Shown: piece by piece, positions 25,853-34,955 of the stretch
How the letters are laid out: each line of letters starts with the position of its first letter
How positions within the stretch are numbered: position 1 is the first letter of the stretch
Assembly: GCF_016132545.1 (NCBI RefSeq)
Contig: NZ_CP066167.1
Span: forward strand, 1,391,001-1,455,000
Source of the DNA: Spongiibacter nanhainus
Lineage (GTDB): Bacteria; Pseudomonadota; Gammaproteobacteria; Pseudomonadales; Spongiibacteraceae
DNA: 64,000 nucleotides
Direction: 5' to 3'
Program-made: the position numbers and the translations under genes
The notes under the pieces: generated by a model
What the model was told of the DNA's origin: nothing
Database searches by the model: none
Seen by the model: the letters and a program-made list of their open reading frames with translations, nothing else

Positions 25853-28009
25853 ATGCCTGAGAAAGTGAAGTCTTTTTGCCGCAATTGCAGCGCGCTGTGC
25901 GCCATGGACTTGGAGGTCGAGGACAATCGGATTATTGCCGTGTCCGGAGATGGCAGTGCGTCCCCCTACGGCGCTTACATGTGCGTAAAGGGGCGCAATA
26001 GCGCGGAATTTCACAGCGCCGAAGAGCGTTTGGTGAATACATTAAAGCGCAATCAAAGTGGTGAACTAGCGCCTTATGATGTTGATCTCGCACTGGAGGA
26101 AATCGGCGCCAAACTTAAAGATTTGCTGGAATGCTACGGTCCCCGCTCTATTGCCCTTTACCACGGTACCGGCGCCTATCGCAGTGTGCTGGGTGCCCAG
26201 TTAGAAAAGTCTTTTTTGTCGGCAATTGGCTCGCCCAATTTGTTTTCCACCATGACCATCGATCAGTCGGCAAAATGGGTCACCATGGGCCGGATGGGGG
26301 TGATGGCCAGCGGTAAACCGGCACTGGATGATATCGACTTGGCGGTGGTGGTGGGTAACAACCCGGTGGTCAGCCATCAGACCTACCCCTTTGCCGCCGG
26401 GGAGAGCGGTGCGCCCGGTAAGGCTTTTATGGCCGCCAAAGCCCGAGGGATGAAACTGGTGGTGGTTGACCCCCGGCGCACCGAAACAGCCCGGCTGGCG
26501 GATCTGCATATTCAACCTCGGCCCGGCCAGGATGCGGCGCTGTTTGCCGGTGTCGCCCATATTCTGTTGCGGGATAATAGCTACAATCACGATTTTTGCG
26601 ATCAGTTTGTCAACCAACTGGACGCACTTAAAGTCGCCACAAAGCCCTTTACCCCTGACACGGTTGCCAAGCGCTGCGACATCCCCCTTGCCGAACTGGA
26701 GATGCTGGCAAAGTGGATCGGCGATGCCGAGCGGCCCTTTGTCGGCAGCGGCACGGGACCGTCGATGTCCGCCCACTCCAATCTTAATGATCATATGATC
26801 GAAGTGGTTAACGCGCTGGTGGGGGGCTACCGCAGAGAGGGCGATGAGCTGCGCAACCCCGGTACGCTAAACCCCAGAAAAGTGGTCGAGATGGCGGTGG
26901 CGCCGTCGCGCACCTGGGAGAGGGGACCAAAGTGTCGCAGCGAAGATATTGGCCAACTGTTCGGCGAGTTTCCAACGGCCTTGCTGCCCCGAGAGATTAC
27001 CGAGCCCGGTAGCGATAAAATCCGCGCCTTGATCGTCTTTGGGGGCGATCCCCTAATGGCGTTGGGTGACCCGGAGGTCGCCTTACCGGCTTTTGAATCA
27101 CTGGATTTGCTGGTTTGCCTGGATGCCAGAGTGAATGAAACCGGTAAGGTTGCCGACTACATTGTGGCTACCTCCCAGCCCTTTGAGCGCCACGAGCTCA
27201 GTATACCCGGTGACGGTCTGTATCCACGGGCGTTTGCCCAGTACACGCGCCCGGTGATTGCTATGCCGCCGGGTGTCATCCACGACTGGGCATTTTTCTG
27301 GCAGGTCGCCGCACATATGGGTTTGTCCTTGACTCTCAAATACTGGTCTTACGGTAAGGATTTTGATGCCATCAAAGAGGGCTTGCCCCTTGATATGGAC
27401 GCGGAGCCCGATCCGGAAGCGATGTTCCGCTACCTGGCAAAAGACAGCGTGGTGCCCTTCGACGAGCTTTTGGCCAACCCGCAAGGGGTGCAGCCAGAAG
27501 TGCCTAAGCAGTATGTCCGACCCGCGCCGGAGGGCCTGGGAGGGCGCTTGGCGCTTTGTCCCGACGACGTCGCCGCAGAGCTTGCCGAATTGACGACCGA
27601 GAATAGCCACAGCGGCCCTTACTTCCTTTGTTGTCGGCGCATTCTGGAGGCCATGAACAGCGCCTATCGGGACTCTCCCCGGACCCGGCGGCGATACCCG
27701 GTAAATTGGGCCTATATGCATCCCGATGAGATGGCCTCTTTGGGACTGGAGCCTGAGGATGAAATCTGTATTCAATCCGAACATGGTCAAATTACCGGCA
27801 TCGTCAAGGCCGACCCCGGGCTGCGGCGTGATGTGGTTTCCATGACCCATATGTTTGGCGAGCTACTGGCGTCCGGCGCTCCTGGGGAGCATGGTGGCAG
27901 CAATGTGGGTCGCCTCACATCTCTGCGCAAGTATTTGGAGCCTATCAATTTTATGCCTCGCTATTCGGGTGTCCCTGTTTCTGTCAGCGAGGCAGCTAGC
28001 GTCGATTAG
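25853..28009 (+). CDS. Molybdopterin oxidoreductase, [4Fe-4S]/bis-MGD type (paralogue 1)
   Basis: The start is the ATG at 25853, two bases after the previous stop (718 residues). Cys9, Cys12, Cys16 and Cys44 form the N-terminal [4Fe-4S] motif (CxxCxxxC...C), and the C-terminal third has the molybdopterin-dinucleotide-binding domain. No Tat signal is present, so it is probably cytoplasmic. In the segment that normally carries the protein ligand to Mo/W (NapA type: Asn-x-Asp-x4-His-Cys) it reads TIDQSAKWV, with Val143 at the expected Cys/Ser/Sec place. It has no obvious electron-transfer subunit. A paralogue lies at 56081. The substrate is unknown. Confidence 0.87.
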   Translation: MPEKVKSFCRNCSALCAMDLEVEDNRIIAVSGDGSASPYGAYMCVKGRNSAEFHSAEERLVNTLKRNQSGELAPYDVDLALEEIGAKLKDLLECYGPRSIALYHGTGAYRSVLGAQLEKSFLSAIGSPNLFSTMTIDQSAKWVTMGRMGVMASGKPALDDIDLAVVVGNNPVVSHQTYPFAAGESGAPGKAFMAAKARGMKLVVVDPRRTETARLADLHIQPRPGQDAALFAGVAHILLRDNSYNHDFCDQFVNQLDALKVATKPFTPDTVAKRCDIPLAELEMLAKWIGDAERPFVGSGTGPSMSAHSNLNDHMIEVVNALVGGYRREGDELRNPGTLNPRKVVEMAVAPSRTWERGPKCRSEDIGQLFGEFPTALLPREITEPGSDKIRALIVFGGDPLMALGDPEVALPAFESLDLLVCLDARVNETGKVADYIVATSQPFERHELSIPGDGLYPRAFAQYTRPVIAMPPGVIHDWAFFWQVAAHMGLSLTLKYWSYGKDFDAIKEGLPLDMDAEPDPEAMFRYLAKDSVVPFDELLANPQGVQPEVPKQYVRPAPEGLGGRLALCPDDVAAELAELTTENSHSGPYFLCCRRILEAMNSAYRDSPRTRRRYPVNWAYMHPDEMASLGLEPEDEICIQSEHGQITGIVKADPGLRRDVVSMTHMFGELLASGAPGEHGGSNVGRLTSLRKYLEPINFMPRYSGVPVSVSEAASVD

Positions 28010-28649
28010 TCGTGATTTCCTAATGGGTCATTATCGATTGCTGGCGCAGACTCAAAATTAGTGGGTTCAATGGACATTCGTTGGGCCTGTTCATAAGAAA
28101 GTTGCCAGAACGCTTGGTGAATAGCGGAGGGCAGGGGCGTGAAATTTCTGCCTACATCCAAAACTCTTTGGTGCTTGGTGACGCGTCAAAAGTATAACTA
28201 ACCACTAGCTTATGACGCGATTAAGGTTTTGAAATTACAGGTTTTTTTCTGGTTTTCTACTCTTGATGGCCTTTTTATCGGGTTGCATTGATAACAGTCG
28301 TGGGCAACTTCTGTCTCCCGGTACGGGGTGCATTGTTAGCACCGCATCTCGGCAAAAATACCTCCTCATAGCCATTCGTCAAGATGTGAAACTTGCTGGT
28401 TCATAATGAACACCTATGTTGACTAAAATAAAAACTGGTGCGAATATCCAAGCAACTGCAACGCGCAGTGAATGAATAACATTAATAAATATTAGCAGCA
28501 CCAAAAGGGAGGTTTACCTTCTCTAAACATGTGTTCAAGTAAGGCGAGTCATCCAAGGTCACCGTGTGCTTTGTGTAGCAGACAGGTCGCTTTGGTCTAT
28601 CGCCACACTCGGTAGTTAATAACAATCTTTGCATTGCGGAATAATACTT
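28010..28649. other. 640-bp intergenic region upstream of TonB receptor
   Basis: No convincing gene was seen. The right half is AT-rich and holds a variant of the shared operator-like motif at 28411-28421. The region otherwise shows no clear tRNA, terminator or repeat. It presumably carries the promoter of the TonB receptor gene. Confidence 0.45.
28411..28421. promoter_or_regulatory. Operator-like palindrome, site 3 (weaker)
   Basis: CACCT-A-TGTTG followed by ACTA. It has two departures from the perfect repeat but shares the CACC...TGTTGA(C/G)TA frame of the sites at 34819 and 41432. It is 229 bases before the TonB receptor start. Confidence 0.4.
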
Positions 28650-31163
28650 ATGACAAACCACAAGCCCATCCATGCCACAAAAGCCGGTCGTATCGCCTCG
28701 GGTAGTTTCCCCTTGGCCAGCCTGGTTGTTTCGATAGCAGCGGCAAGTGCTGTTCCCCAGGCTATTGCACAGGAAAAGCAGGCGCGGGTTATCGAAGAGG
28801 TGATGGTGACCGCTCGGCGCCGTGAGGAAAGCCTGCAGGACATCCCTGTTGCGGTATCTGTGTTAAGCGGCGATTTCATTCGCGAGCAGAACATCACAGA
28901 ACTGAACGACTTGGGGACACAGGTTCCGTCATTCCGCGTGTCAACGGGTGGTACATCAACTAACGAGCCAGTACTATCGATCCGCGGCCAGCGGCCAACC
29001 GACTCGGCCATCAGTCTGGATGCTGCCATTCCTATTTATTTTAACGATGTGGTGCTGACTCCTTCGACGGGCACCAACCTGGTGATGTACGACCTGGAAA
29101 ACGTGCAGGTTCTTAAAGGGCCCCAAGGTACGCTGTTTGGCCGCAACAGTACCGGTGGTGCGTTGCTGCTGACCTCAAAGCGCCCTGGCACCGAGCCCGG
29201 CGGTTACGTCGAAGCAAAAATCGGCGACTACAACTTGTTTGGCCTGGAAGGCGCGGTTGACGTTGTGCTGAGCGATAATGTACAGGCGCGTGTGGCAACC
29301 CGACTCTCCCAGCGCGACGGCTACCAGGAAAACATGGCTCAAAACAACCTGGACGATACTTGGGATGAGGATTCCAAGGCAGTCCGTTTTAGCTTGAATG
29401 TCGATCAGGAAAACGTCAGCAACCTGTTTGTACTGGGTTACGATGAAAACGATACCCTGGCTCGCGTGCCCGTTCCGGCGGCATTTAACTCCTCGGTGAG
29501 CTTGGGCCGTTCGCTAAACGCCATCTGGAACTACGCCGGGCAGATCGATGCCGCTCTGGATTGGCAAAAATCCCACGATGCCGATGAGATTCAAACCGAT
29601 GTCAAAGCTGACGATATGGTTGAGAATACGGTGTTGTCCAATATCACCGAGTTTGATCTGGGCAATGGCTTGATCCTGAAAAACATCTTCGGCTATCGCG
29701 AAATGACCTGGGACCGTACCAATGACGCAGACGGTACAGCACTGCCGTTGTTTGGTGCCGTAACCAGCGGTATCGGCGCTGATGATGGCACAGAAGTCAC
29801 CAAAAGCACGCCGCTGTTGAGCACAGAATCTGAACAGTTTAGCAACGAGATCCAGCTGCTGGGTACCGCGATGGAAGGTAAAGTAGATTGGATAACTGGC
29901 CTCTACTGGTTTGAGATGGAAGGGACTCAGCGGGGTGATGTACAGGTCGCCGGACCAAACCCCGATCATCCTGGTATACAACAGTTCCCCCAGCAGTTGC
30001 AGGCTGTAGCGGCGCTGGGTATTTACCAGTCGGCACCAGCGGGTGATGTTGTTAATGAGGCTCTGGGGATTTTCGGTGAGGCCACTTACCGCTTTGATGA
30101 AGAATTATCGGCAACATTTGGTCTGCGTCAGAGTTGGGACGACCGGGAAGTAACGGTCCGCAACTTTGCAGGTCTGGGCTTGAATCCACCGACTTATAAC
30201 TGTGCGGTAACGGACAAAGACGGCAACCCGGTGCCCGATTGCAAGCGCACTGAGAGTGAGAGTTTTGACAGCCCCACTTGGCGCGTGTCCTTAAACTATA
30301 CGCCCGACGATGCCCAGTTGATTTACGGTAGTATCTCTACCGGTTATCGTTCCGGCGGCTTTAATATTCGCGGTACTAATAACGCGACACTTGAGCCCTT
30401 CGATGAGGAAACAGTGACCACTTTTGAAGTGGGCCACAAAGGCGATTGGTACGTGGGCGATGTGCCACTGAGAACCAACTTCGCGGCTTACTACCAAGAT
30501 TACCAAGATATCCAAAAAACCCAGGCTGTGCAGACTGCAACGGGCTTTGGTACCGCTACGGTTAATGCCGGCGAAGCAGAAATCATGGGTCTGGAATTCG
30601 ATGTGATGGTACCGGTCACGGACCGTATCACTGCCACCTTCGCCTACTCCTTTGTGGATGCCAGTTACAAGGAGTGGGATTCCACTCAAACCTGGACCAA
30701 TGCGCAGACCCAAGATCGTGAAACCGTGGAGGTGGATCTTGAGGACAGCGAGTTTGTCTATATGCCAGAGCAAAGTCTGACCGCGTCGCTGCGCTATGAG
30801 TTGCCGGTGGACTCCAGTATAGGCAGCATGTCATTAATGGCCAGTGTCTACTGGCAGGACGAAATGTTTACCGACGAAACGTCAGTAGTGTATGAACAGC
30901 AAGCGGCCTTTGAAGGCTGGACGGCCGACGACTTGGCGGAAGCCAAGAAGGTATCCACCGTTGACAGTTACTCGGTATTGAACCTGCGCTACGACTGGCG
31001 CAATGTGATGGGCTCCGATGTGCATTTTGCCACCTACGTCAACAACGCCACGGATGAAGAGTATGTGGTGGGCGGCTTGAACGTTATCGATGCTCTGGGT
31101 TGGGCGGCCTTTACCTACGGCGCTCCCCGTACCATTGGTGCTTCGCTGCGCTACGAGTTTTAA
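28650..31163 (+). CDS. TonB-dependent outer-membrane receptor
   Basis: The start is taken at the ATG at 28650 (837 residues); an in-frame TTG at 28629 is less likely. The signal peptide ends near AQA, followed by the TonB-box-like IEEVMVTARR, a plug with VQVLKGPQGTLFGRNSTGGA, and a barrel ending in SLRYEF. It belongs to the same broad substrate-import group as the other two receptors but is not a close copy of either. A strong hairpin terminator follows 26 bases after the stop. The ligand is unknown; the flanking sulfotransferase/Mo operon and CoA-transferases are candidate users of what it imports. Confidence 0.92.
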   Translation: MTNHKPIHATKAGRIASGSFPLASLVVSIAAASAVPQAIAQEKQARVIEEVMVTARRREESLQDIPVAVSVLSGDFIREQNITELNDLGTQVPSFRVSTGGTSTNEPVLSIRGQRPTDSAISLDAAIPIYFNDVVLTPSTGTNLVMYDLENVQVLKGPQGTLFGRNSTGGALLLTSKRPGTEPGGYVEAKIGDYNLFGLEGAVDVVLSDNVQARVATRLSQRDGYQENMAQNNLDDTWDEDSKAVRFSLNVDQENVSNLFVLGYDENDTLARVPVPAAFNSSVSLGRSLNAIWNYAGQIDAALDWQKSHDADEIQTDVKADDMVENTVLSNITEFDLGNGLILKNIFGYREMTWDRTNDADGTALPLFGAVTSGIGADDGTEVTKSTPLLSTESEQFSNEIQLLGTAMEGKVDWITGLYWFEMEGTQRGDVQVAGPNPDHPGIQQFPQQLQAVAALGIYQSAPAGDVVNEALGIFGEATYRFDEELSATFGLRQSWDDREVTVRNFAGLGLNPPTYNCAVTDKDGNPVPDCKRTESESFDSPTWRVSLNYTPDDAQLIYGSISTGYRSGGFNIRGTNNATLEPFDEETVTTFEVGHKGDWYVGDVPLRTNFAAYYQDYQDIQKTQAVQTATGFGTATVNAGEAEIMGLEFDVMVPVTDRITATFAYSFVDASYKEWDSTQTWTNAQTQDRETVEVDLEDSEFVYMPEQSLTASLRYELPVDSSIGSMSLMASVYWQDEMFTDETSVVYEQQAAFEGWTADDLAEAKKVSTVDSYSVLNLRYDWRNVMGSDVHFATYVNNATDEEYVVGGLNVIDALGWAAFTYGAPRTIGASLRYEF

Positions 31164-31189
31164 TCTTTAACCAGAGACTGAGCAACAAA

Positions 31190-31219
31190 AAAGGCGGTGT
31201 ACGAAGGTACACCGCCTTT
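31190..31219. terminator. Rho-independent terminator after TonB receptor
   Basis: A perfect 13-bp stem, AAAGGCGGTGTAC with GTACACCGCCTTT around a GAAG loop, is flanked by an A-run on the left and a T-rich stretch on the right. It can end transcription of the receptor and, read the other way, of the CoA-transferase operon. Confidence 0.85.
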
Positions 31220-31278
31220 CTTTATGTTTCGTGATTGTGTTGATGGGTTTACGCTGTTGCCGTGGCAGGAAACGCCGG

Positions 31279-32502
31279 CTATTTAGTCACGCCTTCGTTG
31301 CTCAATGCCGCTTGCTCTTCCTCGCTCAACCCAAGCACCTCACCAAAGATGTACGCGTTGTGTTGACCCAGGCTGGGGGCGCCCCTTTCTATTGCCGCCC
31401 CCCGGGACATTGTCCAGCCGGGGCCGGTGGTGGGGCGGCTGTCGCCGTCGGGATAGTTGACGTCACTGTAAAAGCCCTTAGCCCAGAGGTGGTGATCTGA
31501 TATCAGGTCTATAGAGCTGAAGCTTTTACAGGCGGCAACGCCTTGCTGCTGCAGAGTCAGCGCCAAGTCGGCTGCGGCTTTGTCTCGGGTCCATTCCGCC
31601 AGTATTGCATCCAGTTCCGTCTCATTGGCTTTGCGGTCACTGAGGCGACTGAAACGCGGGTCCTTAGCGAGCCCTTCGATACCCGTAGCGGTAGCCAGTC
31701 GCTGCCACTGCTGGTCATCGCCTGCGGCAATACACACCCACTCCTGATCCTGGCAGGGGTAGACGCCGTGGGGAGCCATATCCTCATGGCGGTTGCCATC
31801 GGCCTGCCGCACGTGGCCGTTGAGGGTATAGTCCATCACCGCATCGCCGATCATGCTGGTCATGCTTTCTACGGCCGAGACATCGATAAACTGGCCCTCG
31901 CCAGTGCGGCGGGCGTGGTAGTAGCCGGCGGCAGTGGCAACCGCGGCAGCGGTACCAAAGGTGGAATCAGCGTAGCGAATGTTGATGCCAGTCGGGGGCT
32001 CGCTCTCGTAACCGGCCAGAGCACTCACGCCGCCCAGGGCGACAAAGCAGGGCGCATAACCGGTTTGATAAGCTAATGGCCCCTCGCTGCCGTACATGCC
32101 CATTGAGGTGTAGACAATGGCGGGATTGACCTCTTTAACCCGCTCATAACCTAAGCCCAAACGCTCGATGGCACCGGGACGAAGGTTTTCGATAACGATG
32201 TCGGCTTCCTTGAGAAGGTCGAGAATCAAATTGATGCCTTTGTCCGACTTCATGTTGATTTGAGCGCTAAGTTTTTCCGGATTCACCGCCTGAAATCCCG
32301 GCGCCCGGTTGATGTCCTTAACGCCGTAGACCCGGGTGACATCCAGGGACCCCTCGCTCTCTATGCGAATCACTTCCGCGCCCAGGTAGGCGAGCTGCTT
32401 GCCCGCGTAGGGGCCCGCCCAAACCTTGGTGAGCTCGACAACTCGCACGCCTTGCAGCGGGCCTCCGCGCTGGTATTTGACACTTCTGGTATGACTAGTC
32501 AT
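31279..32502 (-). CDS. CaiB/BaiF family CoA-transferase
   Basis: A 407-residue class III CoA-transferase. The N-terminal segment GVRVVELTKVWAGPYAGKQLAYLGAEVIRIE and VIENLRPGAIERLGLGYE near residue 105 are hallmarks. The ADST segment after NIRY near 178 fits the catalytic Asp region. It moves CoA between a thioester and a free acid without ATP. Its start overlaps the stop of the next CoA-transferase by four bases (ATGA). Tandem unequal CaiB genes often form a heterodimer, so these two may act together. Confidence 0.9.
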   Translation of the reverse strand: MTSHTRSVKYQRGGPLQGVRVVELTKVWAGPYAGKQLAYLGAEVIRIESEGSLDVTRVYGVKDINRAPGFQAVNPEKLSAQINMKSDKGINLILDLLKEADIVIENLRPGAIERLGLGYERVKEVNPAIVYTSMGMYGSEGPLAYQTGYAPCFVALGGVSALAGYESEPPTGINIRYADSTFGTAAAVATAAGYYHARRTGEGQFIDVSAVESMTSMIGDAVMDYTLNGHVRQADGNRHEDMAPHGVYPCQDQEWVCIAAGDDQQWQRLATATGIEGLAKDPRFSRLSDRKANETELDAILAEWTRDKAAADLALTLQQQGVAACKSFSSIDLISDHHLWAKGFYSDVNYPDGDSRPTTGPGWTMSRGAAIERGAPSLGQHNAYIFGEVLGLSEEEQAALSNEGVTK

Positions 32503-33677
32503 GAGGTCGTGCCTCCTGCCAGGATATCGAGGTCGGCGGTATGCTGCCCCAGCAACGGCGATACAGCGGCCTGTGTAGGGGTCTTGCTCAAGGTGTAAGG
32601 GGCGGTCGGGTAGTGAGTTGTCCCCAGTTTACTGTGCGCCATCTCGGCAAAGTAGTGACGGTATTGGTACTGCGGCGATGCCAGCAGGTCGCCGACATTG
32701 TTGACTGCCACCAGAATCAGCCCCAGTTTTTGTGCGGCTTCCTCAATTTCCTGCTTGTGTTGGTTTTTCAGCCAGGCACCGATGTGCTGGCGGCAAGTGG
32801 CGACCCGCTCCGGGGTGCACTCCAATTCCATCCAGCGGTCGGGGAAGTCCGCCATCCAGCTATTGTCGTCGATCAATTGGTGCAGGGCCTCCCAGTGGGC
32901 CGGTGCCGACATCCACAGATAGACAAAGCCATCCTGGCAGGGGAATATCCCCGCCGGCCCGCCCAGGTCAAACTGGTGGCGGCTGGGGCTGACATCCATG
33001 TCGCCGGCAATCATCTGCGCCAGCACATAGTCGGAGCGCGAGGCCATCACTGATTGCTTGGACACCTCGATAAACCTTCCCTGGAAGGGCTCGCTGCCGT
33101 CGCTGAGGCAGGCGATGATGCACAGTGCCGCCTCCATGCCGGCTTCGTAGCTGGGCAAAAACCGCCCCGCGCCTTTTAATGGCGGGCGTCCCTCATCGGC
33201 GCCGCTGGGAGTGTGGTAGCCCAGTCCACTGGTATGAAAAACCTGCAGGTCCTCGGCAAATTGGCGGTCCTCCGGTGGATTGAGCCCGAAGGGCGTAATG
33301 GAACACAGCACCAGTTCGGGGTGGGATTGGGCAGCGGCGTCTTCATCCAGCCCCCAGTCCGTCAGCCACTGGGCGCTGTGATCGTCGATCACGACATCTG
33401 CTTTTTCCAGCAAGCGACTAAAGCTCGCCGGGGGGGAGGCGGCGCCAAGGTCGTACTCGACCGAGTGCTTACCCATGTTCAGAAATGCAAATAAGCCGCT
33501 GGATTCCGGGGCATCCACGGAGTCCACAAAGGGCCCCATGCGGCGGGTAGGGCTGCCGCAGCCCGGGCGCTCCAGCTTAATCACCTGGGCACCCAGTTCT
33601 GCCAGCAACTTGCCGCAGTATTCGCCGGCAACGCCTTCGGCCAGCTCCAGGACGGTGATGCCAGACAGTGCAGACAT
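32499..33677 (-). CDS. CaiB/BaiF family CoA-transferase
   Basis: A 392-residue class III CoA-transferase with ITVLELAEGVAGEYCGKLLAELGAQVIKLE at the N terminus and ADVVIDDHSAQWLTDWGLD near 93. It is clearly diverged from its partner downstream, and the N-terminal catalytic-domain motifs are looser; the equivalent of the catalytic Asp is hard to place by eye. It sits 58 bases after the crotonase gene. It may be the second, possibly non-catalytic, subunit of a heteromeric transferase. Confidence 0.87.
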   Translation of the reverse strand: MSALSGITVLELAEGVAGEYCGKLLAELGAQVIKLERPGCGSPTRRMGPFVDSVDAPESSGLFAFLNMGKHSVEYDLGAASPPASFSRLLEKADVVIDDHSAQWLTDWGLDEDAAAQSHPELVLCSITPFGLNPPEDRQFAEDLQVFHTSGLGYHTPSGADEGRPPLKGAGRFLPSYEAGMEAALCIIACLSDGSEPFQGRFIEVSKQSVMASRSDYVLAQMIAGDMDVSPSRHQFDLGGPAGIFPCQDGFVYLWMSAPAHWEALHQLIDDNSWMADFPDRWMELECTPERVATCRQHIGAWLKNQHKQEIEEAAQKLGLILVAVNNVGDLLASPQYQYRHYFAEMAHSKLGTTHYPTAPYTLSKTPTQAAVSPLLGQHTADLDILAGGTTS

Positions 33678-33735
33678 AGATTGCCTCTCTTGTTATCTAT
33701 CTAATCACGTATCACTCTATTGTGGTCTTTCGCGC

Positions 33736-34704
33736 TCAGGGCTTGCGGCGGTTGGAGCGCCCCAGTCGCCACTCCGGCGGGTACTCCATATCCATATCCT
33801 TAACCACGTTGTTAACGCCCTTATCAAAGGTGTCGCTGTCAACGCCGGCCTGGCCCTGGCGATCCGGCGTCATCATCGGCAGCATGCCCTCTACAAAGCC
33901 GGTAAGCAGACTGCCCATGTATTCGCCGCGGTACTGCTTGTACATTTCCATAAAGGTTTTTTGCACTTGCACCACGTCGGTGGGGCGGGTGCGGGCGCAG
34001 GCCGAGGCATACTTCTCGGTTTCTTCTTCCAGTTTGTCCCGGGGTACCACGCTGTTTACAAACTGGCAGTCATACATTTCCTGGGCGGGGAAGGGGCGGC
34101 CGGTGAACAGCATTTCTGAGAACTTGCGCAGGCCGATGGTTTCGATCCAGGTCCACAAACGGGGACCCCAGCCGGCGTAGCGAAAAGCGGGGTGGCCGAA
34201 CAGGGTGTCGTCCGAGGAGACCACCAGGTCGGCATCAGCGGCCTGGTAGAAATGCCAGCCGTAGCAGTAGCCCTTGGTCTCGATAATGCTGATTTTCTTA
34301 AAGTCCTGGAGTGGTCGATTACCCGCCGCGGTTTTGGCGTAGTGATCGGTCATGGTGTGCAGGAAGCGGTACGAGTCCCGGGGTGGGTATTTGACGTCGG
34401 GATCGTTGATACCGAACTCGTGCAGCAGCGACATATCCTCCCCTTCGCCGTACATATCACCCTGCTCGCCGAGGTCGCCGCCGCTGCCAAAATGGTCGCC
34501 TTCGCCGCGGATCACCAACACCTTCACATCGTCATCGATATTGGCTTTGAACACATAATCGGCGTAAACCTGGCGCATACCGGTGGTGGTGGCGTTCAGT
34601 GCCTCCGGGCGGGCAAAGGTCAGGGTGGCGATTTTGGTCTCGGGATCTTTTTCGTAGCGAATGAATTTGCGGGCTTCGGCTTTGAGTTCTTCGATGTCGA
34701 TCAT
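33736..34704 (-). CDS. Enoyl-CoA hydratase/isomerase (crotonase) family protein
   Basis: The preferred start is the ATG at 34704 with GGAG eight bases upstream (322 residues); the open frame continues about 80 codons further but through the promoter region. Oxyanion-hole segments are VIRGEGDHFGSGGDLGEQGD near 60-80 and TKGYCYGWHFYQAADADLVV near 137-156. It is longer than a standard crotonase (about 260), with a long C-terminal helical tail. It heads the crotonase-CaiB-CaiB unit and is divergent from an AraC regulator, with an operator-like site between them. It hydrates or isomerises an enoyl-CoA, or cleaves a ring. Confidence 0.88.
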   Translation of the reverse strand: MIDIEELKAEARKFIRYEKDPETKIATLTFARPEALNATTTGMRQVYADYVFKANIDDDVKVLVIRGEGDHFGSGGDLGEQGDMYGEGEDMSLLHEFGINDPDVKYPPRDSYRFLHTMTDHYAKTAAGNRPLQDFKKISIIETKGYCYGWHFYQAADADLVVSSDDTLFGHPAFRYAGWGPRLWTWIETIGLRKFSEMLFTGRPFPAQEMYDCQFVNSVVPRDKLEEETEKYASACARTRPTDVVQVQKTFMEMYKQYRGEYMGSLLTGFVEGMLPMMTPDRQGQAGVDSDTFDKGVNNVVKDMDMEYPPEWRLGRSNRRKP

Positions 34705-34818
34705 GGTGGCTCCAGCAATTTTCTTATTTAAATCAGGGGGATATGTTTTGTGCTTGGTAAACAAATTGTCACGTCGATATGCCGTCGACGGATTGTTTTC
34801 AGTGTACACTATACTCCA

Positions 34819-34829
34819 CACCACTGTTG
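34819..34829. promoter_or_regulatory. Operator-like palindrome, site 4
   Basis: CACCA-C-TGTTG between the divergent crotonase (start 34704) and AraC (start 34956) genes. A separate perfect palindrome AGTGTACACT lies just to its left at 34801-34810. Confidence 0.55.
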
Positions 34830-34955
34830 TCCAATTCCTGACAGTAGGTGAGAGATGCTGTACTATTGATGCAGACCTGTAACTCGCAGGCGCTAACTCG
34901 CAGTAGTCGCCCCTTGCCCCTCGCGGCGGGCCTGTATGCGGAGGAGAGAACAATA

